A stretch of DNA of 64,000 nucleotides from SB15 sp964639245 (GTDB lineage Bacteria; Chloroflexota; Anaerolineae; Aggregatilineales; J027): positions 186,001 to 250,000 of the forward strand of contig CAZXCU010000005.1 in NCBI GenBank assembly GCA_964639245.1, given 5' to 3'. The notes beneath the pieces are model-generated. The model had not been told where the DNA came from and did not search any database. It saw only the letters and a program-made list of their open reading frames with translations. Within the stretch, counting starts at the first letter, position 1. Each line of letters starts with the position of its first letter. Shown in pieces: positions 17,192 to 26,581 of the stretch. A program made the translations under genes and the position numbers.

Positions 17192-17565
17192 ACAGATTCA
17201 TGCAGGAGTCGTCCCAAACGCTGGCTAAATTCCTGAATACGGGGGTTGTCCTGTGCTTTGCCAATGACAACAAACACATGGCGTTGATCCAGCACAATGA
17301 AATAAACGTGTTGATGGTCGGTGTGTTCCAGCACATGCAGCGCGGGCAATGGCGAATTGGACTTGGTAAGGTAGTGGCGCGCCAGATTTAGCATGGTACT
17401 GCCATTGAGGTGAGAGAGGGCGCTGTTGCTGAATAGAATCCGTTCATCGGTCACATCCAGCAGCGCGGTAGCGATATGGCTCACCACCGCATGAAGGTGA
17501 TGGGCAGCTTGCGCGGCAATTAAGGAGACTTGTTTGGAATCCTGCTGCATTGATGATTTATCCAT
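17179..17565 (-). CDS. small protein, possibly roadblock/LC7-like
   Basis: A 128-residue soluble protein starting at the ATG at 17565. A longer TTG start at 17583 is possible but lies almost on a good -10 box. The pattern of an N-terminal helix (VSLIAAQAAHHLHAVVSHIATALLD), then short beta strands (RILFSNSA, VYFIVLDQRHVFVVIG) and a final amphipathic helix (RIQEFSQRLGRLL) resembles the roadblock/longin fold of MglB-like proteins. That is a weak structural impression, not a motif match. No MglA-like GTPase gene is adjacent. It has its own promoter and converges on the 186-residue gene. Confidence 0.5.
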   Translation of the reverse strand: MDKSSMQQDSKQVSLIAAQAAHHLHAVVSHIATALLDVTDERILFSNSALSHLNGSTMLNLARHYLTKSNSPLPALHVLEHTDHQHVYFIVLDQRHVFVVIGKAQDNPRIQEFSQRLGRLLHESVYAA

Positions 17566-17585
17566 GAAGTTTGAATTTGCCAACC

Positions 17586-17614
17586 ATTATAAAAGGTGAG
17601 GGGGAAGATTCCAA
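17586..17614 (-). promoter_or_regulatory. sigma-70-type promoter for the 17565 gene
   Basis: On the minus strand TTGGAA (17609-17614), a 17-base spacer and TATAAT (17586-17591). The predicted transcript would start near 17579, about 14 bases before the ATG at 17565, giving a short leader without a clear Shine-Dalgarno. Confidence 0.6.
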
Positions 17615-17642
17615 AGGTTTCTCATGGGAAATTAGTCCTTAA

Positions 17643-17669
17643 AAGAAACAAGGGGCATAAACGCCCCCT
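17643..17669 (-). terminator. terminator after the penicillin-binding protein gene
   Basis: On the minus strand the stem GGGGGC / GCCCC with loop GTTTAT is followed by TTGTTTCTTTT. It lies 30 bases after the stop codon of the large class A penicillin-binding protein. Confidence 0.7.
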
Positions 17670-17697
17670 GTTCCTCTGAAAGCTATATTGGGCTTAT

Positions 17698-20600
17698 TTA
17701 TTGGCCTGACGGTGGAACAGGCACAAATTGCGAAGTGGCAGTGGGCGAAATAATTTGCCCGCCCGCGTTCGGGTCAGTCGTGGGAGTCGGGGTAAAAACT
17801 TCCCCAAGCGGCGGAGTCGTGAAAGTTGGCTGCGGGGTCGGTTGCGCCACGACATTATTGATTAAAATAGTCATGTCGTAATTGGCTTTTGCCCCGCTTC
17901 GACTTTGCCCTTGCAGGCGCAGTGTGTAATTGCCGTTTGGCAGATTGGTTAATTCCACGACCCCCAACAAACTGTTTGGCGCAGACTGTTGCGTTTGATA
18001 TTGGGAGAGCGCCACGAAATCTTCTTCGGGGGTGTCAAGGTTGTCCACAAAGAACTGATAACTGGCAAAATCTGGCACAGATACTGACCCGCGTATTTCA
18101 ATTAAACCGGAGACTTCCTGACCGGAAACAGGCGCGGTAATCGCCAAGTTCGGGCGAGGCTGACCGGGCTGACATTCTTGAGTCGGCGGAGTCGTCAACG
18201 GAATCTGAATATTGCGAGCGGCTGCCCATGCTTGCCCGGTGGGGTTGTTGTTGAGCCATGCAATGGCGGTTGCATCATCAATATTGATAAAACTGCGTGT
18301 TTCTACGTAATCCGGGCAGTTGGCATTGGCAATGAACCCCGAAAAACTATCCACCTCCACCGATTTGACAAAACTATCAGCAGGTGGTTGTTCATTGACA
18401 GCCGCAATTTCGGAAACCGCTTGCCCGCTTGGGCAGGTTGCCGGATTAAACAATGCGCCGCTATCCGCGCAAACTTGCACATCGACGATTCCGGCAGGAC
18501 GCGGGAAATCTCGCGGGCTGATGTTGGCTAAGGCAGCCGTCATAACCTGCTGCCAGATGGGTGCCGCCGTGTTGCCACTCGTCACACCAGCACCAAGCGG
18601 TTGATTGTCTGTCCGCCCAACCCATACCCCCACAACGGCATCGGTGGTATAGCCAATTGTCCACACATCACGGACATCGTTGGTTGTGCCGGTTTTGCCT
18701 GCGGCACGCCAGCCCGGCAAATTTAACTCTCTGGAGAACCGCACACTGGGGTCAGCTAAAATATCGGTGATAAGATAAGCATGTTCGGGCGAAATCACCT
18801 GCACCGCTTGCGGCGCGGTATTGGCGGCATAAACTTCGTTACCTTCAATATCCACAATCCGCGTAATGGCATAAGGCTCAACCATCTGTCCTTGATTGGC
18901 GAATGCCCCATAAGCCCGCACCATATCAAACAGAAAAACGTCCGTTGCACCCAGCGCGGCAGGCAGTCCAGCTTGTTCCGGTTTTTCGCCGGGCAGCCGA
19001 ATTTGCAGACGTTCCATGAGTTCGGTTAATCGCTGAGGCGTGACAAAAGCAAGTCCTTTTACCGCCGGAATATTCAACGATTGCCCGATGGAATAGCGCA
19101 TGGAGACAGGCCCGTTAAAATTGCCGGAATAGTTGCGTGGGATATAGCCATTAAAATCGGATGGCACGTCCCAGATAACCGTTCCCGGATACCAATGCTG
19201 GTTGCCGACTCCCTCCATCGCCGCTAAATAAACCAGAGGTTTGATGGTGGAGCCGGGCTGCTGCAAGGTGAAAGCGACATTGACCTGCCCATCAATTTCT
19301 TCATTGTTAAAATCGGCGCTTCCCACCATCGCTATCACTTCGCCCGTGCTAGGTCGCATGGCAACCACCGCGCCATTGTTGGCTAGCGGCGTAAAGCCAT
19401 CGTTCAGTTGAAAATCAAGCGCGGCTTGGGCGGCATCCTGTACGGCGGGGTCAAGGGTGGTGTAGACACGGAAACCGGAACTATAAATCACCTGCGGGCT
19501 GTAGGTCGCTTCCAGATCTTGCCACACATAATTGACAAAATGCGGATAGCGCATTTCAACTTGCGGCGCTTGGAACACCGCAGTTTTGACCAGCGCAATT
19601 TCGACTGCGTAGGTGTCTTCTAAATCTTGCTGACTCACACACAAAGGCGCGGTGTCATACCCTTCGTGCTGCATCTGAATGCACCCGTTGCCATTGGCTT
19701 CGGTCATCAGCCGCAGCACATCATCCATACGTGCCAGCGCCACTTCCCGATTGAGAACGGGATCGTAAAAGGCCGGAGATTGGGGCAACCCGGCTAAAAA
19801 GGCTGCTTCTGCGATATTTAAATCTTTAGCGGATTTATTGAAATAGGTCTGGGCGGCGGCTTCAATCCCATAAGCACGATTGCCGTAGTAAATTTCGTTG
19901 AGGTAAAACTCCAAAATTTCATTTTTGGTGTACTGACGCGAAATTTCTGCTGCGACGATGATTTCCTGTACTTTGCGTCCACTGGTGCGCTGAGTCGCCA
20001 ATTCCGCATCTAAGACGAGGGCGCGGGTCAACTGCTGGGTGATGGTACTTGCGCCCCCACCTTGCCCCCCGGTAGTCAGGTTGGTGTAAACCGCCCGCAA
20101 AATACTGTAAATGCTGAAACCCGGATTTTCGTAAAAGGTTTCATCTTCAGTAGCCACTGTCGCATGAATGACCCAAGGCGAAATCTCGGTCAAGGGAACA
20201 GAGGTTCGCGCCCCTTCACGCGGGTCGTTAAATTCCGCCAGCACATTCTCGTTCGCGTCATAAATGATGGTGGTTTGGAAACTGCCAGCTTGGTCACGTA
20301 AATCCGTGATGGCTTGGCGATAGTCGGAGAGAATCGAGAAATACGCGATAATCATGCCAACCACGACAACAAAAGCCAATCCCAAACCGCCAACAATCCC
20401 GACAATCCCAGCACGAATGCCCCATTTTTGCAAATTGGCACGGTCAAAATACCCGCCAAAGGCTGCGCTGTAATCGGGGTGGATGCCCTGCATTTTGGTT
20501 TCGGCGGGTTTATCCACATCGGTTTTGTTATCGGGGGGATATGCGCCGGGAATGGCTGCACCCTGACCCTCTGCCGGCGTTTGCCAATCTGGAACTGCTT

Positions 20601-21975
20601 GACCGGGAACGGTCTGGGCTGCCACGGTTGCATCCAGTGAACCGGGCGCGGCTGCCATGTTGGGGATGGTTGGCACTTCGGAAGGACGGGTGGCATCAAA
20701 ATTCATCGCCCCCTGCCCCACCATGGTCGCACCCAAATCTTGAATCGGGACTTTATTGGGCAACGGTGTACCATCGCTGGCAAGGCCAAAACTCTCGGCG
20801 ACTTGCCCCTGCGGTTCAGGTTGTGTCGGATTTACGACCTGCTGAATGCCTGTTTCGGTGGGAATAGCACTGGCAGGCTGCGGGCGGGGTGGTTCATCCA
20901 TGACCCATTCGCGCCCATCATAACGATACCATTTGTTGGTATCTAACCCCAACATCCACCAGCGCCCATAATCATCCAGAATCATTAGCCGACGGAGTTC
21001 ATCTTGCAACTGCTGGCGGGTGATTTTTCCCTGTACAAATTGATCACGCAGCGCCGCCACATTCTTTTCAACATCGGAAAATTTATCCGGCACAACAGGC
21101 TGAGCTTGCGAAGGCTGCATAAGCGATTCCTGTGCTTCTAACGCGCCCGTATCCACCGACATTTGGGTCGGATTTTGGACATTGGCTGCTGATGCTTCGG
21201 CGATGGGCTGGATATCCAGTTCGGTTACAGGGGCAGTTTCCTGACCCCCTTCGAGTGCTATCGCTGCATCCGCTTCAGCCGATCCTGCTTGGATACCGGG
21301 TAAAACGGCGTTTGGGTCGGCGGATATTTCCTGTGTGCCTCCGCCGATTTCTAAACCCGGAATTTGTCCACTGCGGCTTGCATCGAAGGCGCTTTCATCG
21401 CGGAGACCAACGCCCGGTAGCGCACCACTCTTGGATGGATCAAAAGTGCTTAAATCTTCGGGTTCAGGGGCTGGTTCAGGCAAAATAGGCTGGGTTGCCA
21501 CGGGTGCAGTTCCGATGCCCGGTATATAACCACTTTTGGATTCATCAAAAATACTTAAATCTTCGGGTTCGGGTGGCTCCACCACAGGCGGCGGCTCAAC
21601 AGGCGCATCAAACCGAATCCCATCCATGATCCCGCTTCTGTTCGGGTCAAATTCGGGTTCGGGTTCGGGGGGTAACAATGCGCTGGGGTCGAAGGCTTCT
21701 GTTTCCAGTGGCCCGGTTTCGCGGGTTGGCTCAGCAATTTCTTCCTCAAGAATGTCTGGCTCAGGCGTTTCATAAAGGGTTTCTGGGGGAAGATACCAAC
21801 TGCCATCCGCGACAGTGGCAGTAGGCGCAAGGCGTGGCTCAGGCTTGCCAATCGGGGCAGTTTCCGACTGTGCCGCCAGTTGTTCTTCGGTCAGGGCATG
21901 GTCTGGCACTTGCCAGCCCTGCGGTTTTGCATTGTCCGGCGCACGCCAGCCGCCGTTTTCGTGCGTGTCTGCCAT
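17698..21975 (-). CDS. class A penicillin-binding protein with long N-terminal repeat region
   Basis: A 1425-residue peptidoglycan polymerase and crosslinker. Residues 1-510 are acidic and proline-rich and cytoplasmic; they contain WRAP/WQVP/WYLP tryptophan motifs (10-63), four FDxSKSGxIPG-type repeats (109-208) and a SHOCT-like hairpin followed by a tryptophan-rich block (about 300-357). One transmembrane helix follows (517-547). The GT51 glycosyltransferase carries ATEDETFYENPG (catalytic Glu near 608) and GGQGGGASTITQQ. The transpeptidase has STIK (near 910), SLN and KTGTTND (near 1093). The C-terminus has an Ig-like domain and a threonine/proline tail. ATG at 21975 follows AGGGAAAGAG and is preferred to the upstream frame opening. 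Confidence 0.93.
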   Translation of the reverse strand: MADTHENGGWRAPDNAKPQGWQVPDHALTEEQLAAQSETAPIGKPEPRLAPTATVADGSWYLPPETLYETPEPDILEEEIAEPTRETGPLETEAFDPSALLPPEPEPEFDPNRSGIMDGIRFDAPVEPPPVVEPPEPEDLSIFDESKSGYIPGIGTAPVATQPILPEPAPEPEDLSTFDPSKSGALPGVGLRDESAFDASRSGQIPGLEIGGGTQEISADPNAVLPGIQAGSAEADAAIALEGGQETAPVTELDIQPIAEASAANVQNPTQMSVDTGALEAQESLMQPSQAQPVVPDKFSDVEKNVAALRDQFVQGKITRQQLQDELRRLMILDDYGRWWMLGLDTNKWYRYDGREWVMDEPPRPQPASAIPTETGIQQVVNPTQPEPQGQVAESFGLASDGTPLPNKVPIQDLGATMVGQGAMNFDATRPSEVPTIPNMAAAPGSLDATVAAQTVPGQAVPDWQTPAEGQGAAIPGAYPPDNKTDVDKPAETKMQGIHPDYSAAFGGYFDRANLQKWGIRAGIVGIVGGLGLAFVVVVGMIIAYFSILSDYRQAITDLRDQAGSFQTTIIYDANENVLAEFNDPREGARTSVPLTEISPWVIHATVATEDETFYENPGFSIYSILRAVYTNLTTGGQGGGASTITQQLTRALVLDAELATQRTSGRKVQEIIVAAEISRQYTKNEILEFYLNEIYYGNRAYGIEAAAQTYFNKSAKDLNIAEAAFLAGLPQSPAFYDPVLNREVALARMDDVLRLMTEANGNGCIQMQHEGYDTAPLCVSQQDLEDTYAVEIALVKTAVFQAPQVEMRYPHFVNYVWQDLEATYSPQVIYSSGFRVYTTLDPAVQDAAQAALDFQLNDGFTPLANNGAVVAMRPSTGEVIAMVGSADFNNEEIDGQVNVAFTLQQPGSTIKPLVYLAAMEGVGNQHWYPGTVIWDVPSDFNGYIPRNYSGNFNGPVSMRYSIGQSLNIPAVKGLAFVTPQRLTELMERLQIRLPGEKPEQAGLPAALGATDVFLFDMVRAYGAFANQGQMVEPYAITRIVDIEGNEVYAANTAPQAVQVISPEHAYLITDILADPSVRFSRELNLPGWRAAGKTGTTNDVRDVWTIGYTTDAVVGVWVGRTDNQPLGAGVTSGNTAAPIWQQVMTAALANISPRDFPRPAGIVDVQVCADSGALFNPATCPSGQAVSEIAAVNEQPPADSFVKSVEVDSFSGFIANANCPDYVETRSFINIDDATAIAWLNNNPTGQAWAAARNIQIPLTTPPTQECQPGQPRPNLAITAPVSGQEVSGLIEIRGSVSVPDFASYQFFVDNLDTPEEDFVALSQYQTQQSAPNSLLGVVELTNLPNGNYTLRLQGQSRSGAKANYDMTILINNVVAQPTPQPTFTTPPLGEVFTPTPTTDPNAGGQIISPTATSQFVPVPPSGQ
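21352..21651 (-). repeat. coding repeats FDxSKSGxIPG in penicillin-binding protein
   Basis: Four copies of a 12-residue motif: FDPNRSGIMDGI (109-120), FDESKSGYIPGI (143-154), FDPSKSGALPGV (178-189) and FDASRSGQIPGL (197-208). The consensus FD-x-S-K/R-SG-x-I/L-PG-hydrophobic sits in an otherwise disordered cytoplasmic region. Spacing is irregular, which argues for a repeated short binding motif and not a folded domain. Confidence 0.75.
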
Positions 21976-22029
21976 AAAATAAAACTCTTTCCCTACAATG
22001 CCCCAATTATAACACAATCACGCCGTGCG

Positions 22030-22494
22030 CTAACCCTCTGCGGAGGGGCGGCTGGCGACAATGATTGACCATTTGCCTTTTTGGACGATTTTTTTGTCTT
22101 GGTTGTACACTTTGACATCAAAAGTGACGATTCCCCCGCCCAATTTGCTGGCTTCTTTGAGTTCCGCCACCACGACCTCACAATGAATCGTGTCGCCAAT
22201 CATCACCGGCGAACTAAATTTCCATTCATCCACCCCGCGAAAGGCCAACACCGTGCCTTCCAAAAACCGCATCCGATAGGCCAGGCCGGTTGCAATTGAA
22301 AAAACCAATGCGCCGTGGGCAACACGCTGCCCGAACATGGTTTTGGCTGCATAGGCCGCGTCGGTGTGCATCGGGTTAAAATCGCCCGATAGCCCCGCGA
22401 AATTCACAATATCGGCTTCGGTGATGGTGCGCCCATCGGTGACAATCGTTTTGCCGAGTTCATATTCTTCAAAGTAAATACCACCAGTTGTCAT
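22030..22494 (-). CDS. MaoC-like hot-dog dehydratase
   Basis: A 154-residue single hot-dog protein of the MaoC / (R)-specific enoyl-CoA hydratase family. The hydratase-2 motif is visible as FAGLSGDFNPMHTDAAYA (about 33-50), with the catalytic Asp/His pair, followed by RVAHGALVFSIATG. Such proteins hydrate trans-2-enoyl-CoA or act on related thioesters. The ATG at 22494 follows AGGAAACAAC; six upstream codons are open but less likely. It sits 54 bases upstream of the penicillin-binding protein on the same strand and 30 bases after the GT87-like gene. The substrate is unknown, and the link to envelope genes may be only positional. Confidence 0.88.
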   Translation of the reverse strand: MTTGGIYFEEYELGKTIVTDGRTITEADIVNFAGLSGDFNPMHTDAAYAAKTMFGQRVAHGALVFSIATGLAYRMRFLEGTVLAFRGVDEWKFSSPVMIGDTIHCEVVVAELKEASKLGGGIVTFDVKVYNQDKKIVQKGKWSIIVASRPSAEG

Positions 22495-22524
22495 GTTGTT
22501 TCCTATTCTCAAATCGCTACAGTT

Positions 22525-23733
22525 TTAACCCGCTTGGCGGTTTGGTTCAAGTTGAGGCCATTCGCGGCGATATATCCATAACAAAAAGAACACCAAGCTC
22601 GGAAAAACGACATACACAATGCGGGCTTCTCCCCCCGCCCCGCCTTCATCCTTGGGTGGGACAGTGCCAATATGCAGCGCCCAGTAGCCAAAAATTAAAA
22701 CGAGACCTGCGATGATAACCCAGTGCGTTTGTTTTTGGCGGGCCATCAGCATCGCCGTGAGATAAATCACCGGATAGAGTTCGACATAGGAGGTGGTCGC
22801 GGTGCGGGGAGAAATGAGCAGCGTCACTGTCGCTGTGAGGAAAAATACCCAGAGCAACTGACGACCCTCCCCCAAAAGATTTTTCCAGTGGTACAACATC
22901 CACAGCACCAACAGGCCCGAAAAAATCATATACAACGCAGAATTGAACGGGGCGGGGAAAACATCCGCCAAAATATAGGTGGTCGGGTAAGTTTCGGCGT
23001 ACCCCGCGTAGCCGTTCACCCGCGACAGCCAATCCCCGAACCAAGTCGGTTCAAGGAGAAAGGAAAAAATCATCAAAGTGGCGAAGAGAATCATAAAAGC
23101 ACGGATAATTTGTCTCCGATGGTTCGTCCATGCCCACAGAATCACTAACGGCACAACCAGAAAGCTGTTTTGTGGTTTGAGGGTCGATGCAGCCAGCAGC
23201 ACCCCCCCCAGTGCATCGTAGCGTTTAAAAATTGCCCAGAGGGAAGCCACATGCAGCACATAGACCAGCATTCCGGGCTGCGCCAACAGAAGTCCACGGA
23301 CAGTGAAATAGCCCAGCAGCGTAAACAACAGCAGCACCGCTAACACAATCGGCGAGGGCAGCCATTGTGCGGTATGCAGAGTCATCGCCAGCGCCAACAG
23401 CATCCCCACCAGCAGGAGTTCAATATAAATGCCCGCTGCAAGTTGAAAGGAAACAAACGGCAAAAACCCGATATGAAAAATGCTGTAAAACGGATAAACA
23501 AAATGAAATTGATCTTCGCCGTCTTTCGCAGGTCGCCCGTAAATTTGGTCTTGGCTGGCTTCCCCGATACGGTCATCATAGGGACTGATGCCTTCCTCCC
23601 AGAAAAATTTACCCGCCTGCCATGTCGGGTATAAATCGGTGCTGCCCTGCGAGAGAACATCATAACTAATCCAGAAAGTTGCTCCGATAAACCCCACCGC
23701 CAAGACGACTAATAAAAGATAAATTGGTTTCAT
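22525..23733 (-). CDS. polytopic membrane glycosyltransferase, GT87 (DUF2029) type
   Basis: A 402-residue membrane protein with about nine to eleven hydrophobic helices, starting with LLLVVLAVGFIGATFWISYDVL. The first extracytoplasmic loop has GSTDLYPTWQAGKFFWEEGISPYDDRIG, typical of GT-C/GT87 enzymes, with acidic residues after the first helix and a YP-x-Y element. GT87 members transfer mannose or similar sugars from polyprenyl phosphate to envelope glycolipids. ATG at 23733 has GGGAG upstream. It diverges from the M20 peptidase gene. The family call is by pattern, and another GT-C family is possible. Confidence 0.75.
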   Translation of the reverse strand: MKPIYLLLVVLAVGFIGATFWISYDVLSQGSTDLYPTWQAGKFFWEEGISPYDDRIGEASQDQIYGRPAKDGEDQFHFVYPFYSIFHIGFLPFVSFQLAAGIYIELLLVGMLLALAMTLHTAQWLPSPIVLAVLLLFTLLGYFTVRGLLLAQPGMLVYVLHVASLWAIFKRYDALGGVLLAASTLKPQNSFLVVPLVILWAWTNHRRQIIRAFMILFATLMIFSFLLEPTWFGDWLSRVNGYAGYAETYPTTYILADVFPAPFNSALYMIFSGLLVLWMLYHWKNLLGEGRQLLWVFFLTATVTLLISPRTATTSYVELYPVIYLTAMLMARQKQTHWVIIAGLVLIFGYWALHIGTVPPKDEGGAGGEARIVYVVFPSLVFFLLWIYRREWPQLEPNRQAG

Positions 23734-23862
23734 CTGATTCTCCCGCGCTTCCCCTTAGAATTTACAAACACTGACGCAAAAAAGAAAGTTCTACATCACA
23801 TTTGCCCACGAAATATGATAAAAATACTTGAGTCATAGACGCTGAAATGATTGACCTTCTGT

Positions 23863-25008
23863 ATGAAACAATTTCTCCCCCATTTTGAAAACCAACTCGG
23901 ACAAATGACATGGCGATTATCTTCCTTAGTTGAGGCAGAAACACCGACTTATGAAAAATCCTATGTGGATGAGGTCGGACGCTGGTTGGCACAGTGGGCA
24001 GAAGAACAAGGAGCGATGGTTAAAATTCATCCGCAGCCGATTGTGGGTGATTTTGTCGAGTGTCGATGGAACAGCACTGCGCCACAAAAACCCATCCTCA
24101 TTTTGTGTCACTTGGACACCGTACATCCCTTAGGCAGTGTGGAAAAACATCCCACACGGATTGAGGAAGATGTGCTGTATGGGATGGGCGCATATGATAT
24201 GAAAGCAAGTATCGTCATTGTTCAGACCGTGCTGGAAGAATTACAAAAACTAAAACAGTTCCCCGCCCGTCCCATTACAGTGTTGTTCACCAGTGATGAG
24301 GAGATTGGCAGCCCCTACTCGCGCAGTTTGCATTACAAACTCGCCAAAGAAGCCGGTTTGGTGCTGGTGATGGAATTTTGTAATTACGAAGAAAGTATCG
24401 TGACAGAGCGTAAGGGAGTCGGGATTTTCCAGATTACCGCCATCGGGCAAGAGGCCCACTCCGGCAGCGCCCCACACGAAGGACGAAACGCCGTGGTGGA
24501 AATTGCGCGGTTGGTAGACCGTGTAGCAGCCTTGAGTCACGATGAAAAAGGTACGCTGGTCACGCCGGCGGTCATTCGCGGTGGAACACGCCACAATGTG
24601 ATTCCCGGTGAATGTGATGTGGTGATTAATATTCGGGTGCGCTTTCACAGCGAAGCGGAACGGGTCGAAACCTCGCTGAATGATTTAGTGGATGCCCCGT
24701 CGTTTATTGAAGGGGTGGAAAAAATCTTAACAGGTGAATTTAAACGCCCGCCGATGGAACATGATGCCGTGATGCAAGCCACCTTTGCCAAATTACAGGA
24801 AGTGGCAGGCATCCCGATGCGAGAAACGAGTCGCGGCGGTGGCAGCGACGGCAATTTTTCTGCTGCACTCGGAATCCCTACCCTAGATGGGCTAGGCGCG
24901 TCGGGGGAAGGCGCACATGCCCCGCATGAACAGGTCTATTTACCGAGTTTGCCCCGCCGCGCTGCCTTACTTGCCTCCATTTTATGTGATTGGCCTACCT
25001 TGAATTAG
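23863..25008 (+). CDS. M20-family metallopeptidase (carboxypeptidase G2-like)
   Basis: A 381-residue cytoplasmic di-zinc hydrolase. Metal ligands and catalytic residues are visible: His83 and Asp85 in LCHLDTVHP, bridging Asp112 in GAYDMKAS, catalytic Glu146 with Glu147 in TSDEEIGS, Glu171 in VMEFCN and His355 near the end in HAPHEQVY. The HSGSAPHEGRNAV segment begins the lid/dimer domain. Relatives cleave glutamate from folate-like compounds or act on dipeptides and N-acyl amino acids; the substrate is not evident. The ATG at 23863 is used; a TTG at 23851 would add four residues. Its stop shares bases with the stop of the convergent gene. Confidence 0.9.
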   Translation: MKQFLPHFENQLGQMTWRLSSLVEAETPTYEKSYVDEVGRWLAQWAEEQGAMVKIHPQPIVGDFVECRWNSTAPQKPILILCHLDTVHPLGSVEKHPTRIEEDVLYGMGAYDMKASIVIVQTVLEELQKLKQFPARPITVLFTSDEEIGSPYSRSLHYKLAKEAGLVLVMEFCNYEESIVTERKGVGIFQITAIGQEAHSGSAPHEGRNAVVEIARLVDRVAALSHDEKGTLVTPAVIRGGTRHNVIPGECDVVINIRVRFHSEAERVETSLNDLVDAPSFIEGVEKILTGEFKRPPMEHDAVMQATFAKLQEVAGIPMRETSRGGGSDGNFSAALGIPTLDGLGASGEGAHAPHEQVYLPSLPRRAALLASILCDWPTLN

Positions 25009-26501
25009 CCAATTTTTTCAATTCGCCAGACTTCCACCGGGCGGTCAATATTGGGGCGTTTGTACCCGGCAACAAATTTCCAGCGATACCCCTCCATGGT
25101 GGTGAGGGCTTGGACACCGTTGAGTACCACATAGGCGGTATCCCCCGCGTGCAAATCGCGCTTAAAATTCTCCCCCAGTGATTTTTCCATATTCACGTAA
25201 ATCGGCAGGCAGGTTACATCGGTTTCCACGTAAAAATGGAGCAGTTGGCATGTCCCCCATGTGGAATACACCGGATTCGACTCCGGCTCGATATAGTGAT
25301 TGAGGGTTGCAGCTGCTTCCCGTAGGGCATCTCCCGACAATGTGCCACTCATATAACGATTCCATTCGCCCTGACCAAGTGGCAAATCATTGGGATTGGT
25401 GGAAGCAGTGTAGGCAAAGGGCAAGGCAAACGCAAACACCCATGCTGCTGCCACCAAGGTTATGCCCACCCGAAGCCACCGCGGGGATTTTTGCCAGAAA
25501 TGCACAATGCTGTACCCGATGATTAAGACCATCGGGCTGCTAATTGGCATGAGATACCGCGCCCGTACCACCTTCGCTACAATGATGGATAAAAAGGTGA
25601 GCATGACCAGCCATGCGAAAAAAAACAATCCCATACGGCGGGTCTTATCGTTCAAAATAAAATACCCGACCATCACACCAGTGCCAATCATCACCCATGA
25701 AGTCGTGTAGGCCATGAGTTCAGGCAAAATATCTCCAGCTTTTTGCCCGGGATCACTGGCGGCAATTTGCTGGAGATTTTCAGGATTCACGATAATAAAA
25801 GGCGCATCGCTGCTGGCGGCAAAGGCAGCTGGAATTAATACGGGCAGCCATAGAAGCACACACACACATGCTGCCACCACGAGGCGCGGGAAGTAAATTT
25901 TGAGCCATGCCCGCCAATCAGGTAAATAGATAAAACTGGCAATGGCAGGTAAAAATGGAATAAGCGCCATCGTGAGCTTAGCGAGAGTTGCCAGCGCCAC
26001 CAGTACGCCTAAAATTACCCCTTCTTTCCATGTAGGGCGTTTGGCAAAAATCAAACTACGCCATGCCGTTAGGCTCATAAACGCGGCTGCGAAGGGGTCT
26101 GCCAGCACCATCCGTTCAAAGAAAAAGGCAAAAGGCAGCACGGCATAAATAGCGAGGGCGATGATGCCCATTCTGATCGAATGGAGCGTGCGTCCTAAGA
26201 TGAACAGGGCGGCGCCATTGATGAGCGAAAACATCCCAATCGACATGCGCGAAATCGGGAGCGCAATCATCGGATCGGTTTCAAAAAAGCCCAACCAGAA
26301 ATACAAGAGCAGTTTGCCCTGTGAAAATCGCCCCGGATGCTGGTCAAAATCCCAGACCATCGCGCCGCGTGTCACATGGTAGCCTTCGTCCACGAAAACT
26401 TCTTGGATTTCTGCGTTATGAATACGGATAAAAAGCTGCACCAGTAAAAGCAGCCCAATGAGTAACAGGTGAAATGAGGTTATCTGTTGCCGAGTCTTCA
26501 T
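25005..26501 (-). CDS. polytopic membrane glycosyltransferase, PMT/ArnT-like (GT-C)
   Basis: A 498-residue protein with about 11 to 13 transmembrane helices and a C-terminal soluble tail. The first outside loop has EVFVDEGYHVTRGAMVW with the Asp-Glu pair typical of GT39/GT83-like enzymes that use polyprenyl-phosphate sugars. Later helices include GIIALAIYAVLPFAFFFERMVLADP, a family-typical block. The C-terminal 100 residues form an extracytoplasmic domain (HYIEPESNPVYSTWGTCQLLHFYVETDV). It probably adds a sugar to a lipid or protein on the outer face of the membrane. The ATG at 26501 has no clear Shine-Dalgarno. It diverges from the GH-A gene. Confidence 0.8.
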   Translation of the reverse strand: MKTRQQITSFHLLLIGLLLLVQLFIRIHNAEIQEVFVDEGYHVTRGAMVWDFDQHPGRFSQGKLLLYFWLGFFETDPMIALPISRMSIGMFSLINGAALFILGRTLHSIRMGIIALAIYAVLPFAFFFERMVLADPFAAAFMSLTAWRSLIFAKRPTWKEGVILGVLVALATLAKLTMALIPFLPAIASFIYLPDWRAWLKIYFPRLVVAACVCVLLWLPVLIPAAFAASSDAPFIIVNPENLQQIAASDPGQKAGDILPELMAYTTSWVMIGTGVMVGYFILNDKTRRMGLFFFAWLVMLTFLSIIVAKVVRARYLMPISSPMVLIIGYSIVHFWQKSPRWLRVGITLVAAAWVFAFALPFAYTASTNPNDLPLGQGEWNRYMSGTLSGDALREAAATLNHYIEPESNPVYSTWGTCQLLHFYVETDVTCLPIYVNMEKSLGENFKRDLHAGDTAYVVLNGVQALTTMEGYRWKFVAGYKRPNIDRPVEVWRIEKIG

Positions 26502-26581
26502 GAGTGTTAAGTCTATCGTGAAAATTTCCCCCTGTGCATGGTTAAAGTTATAATAAAAAAAATTTTAGGAAAGCCGCCCAG

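Noticed and set aside
21132..21488. Plus-strand open frames opposite the PBP repeat region
   Set aside because: They mirror the repetitive proline-rich coding strand and have low-complexity, arginine-rich products.
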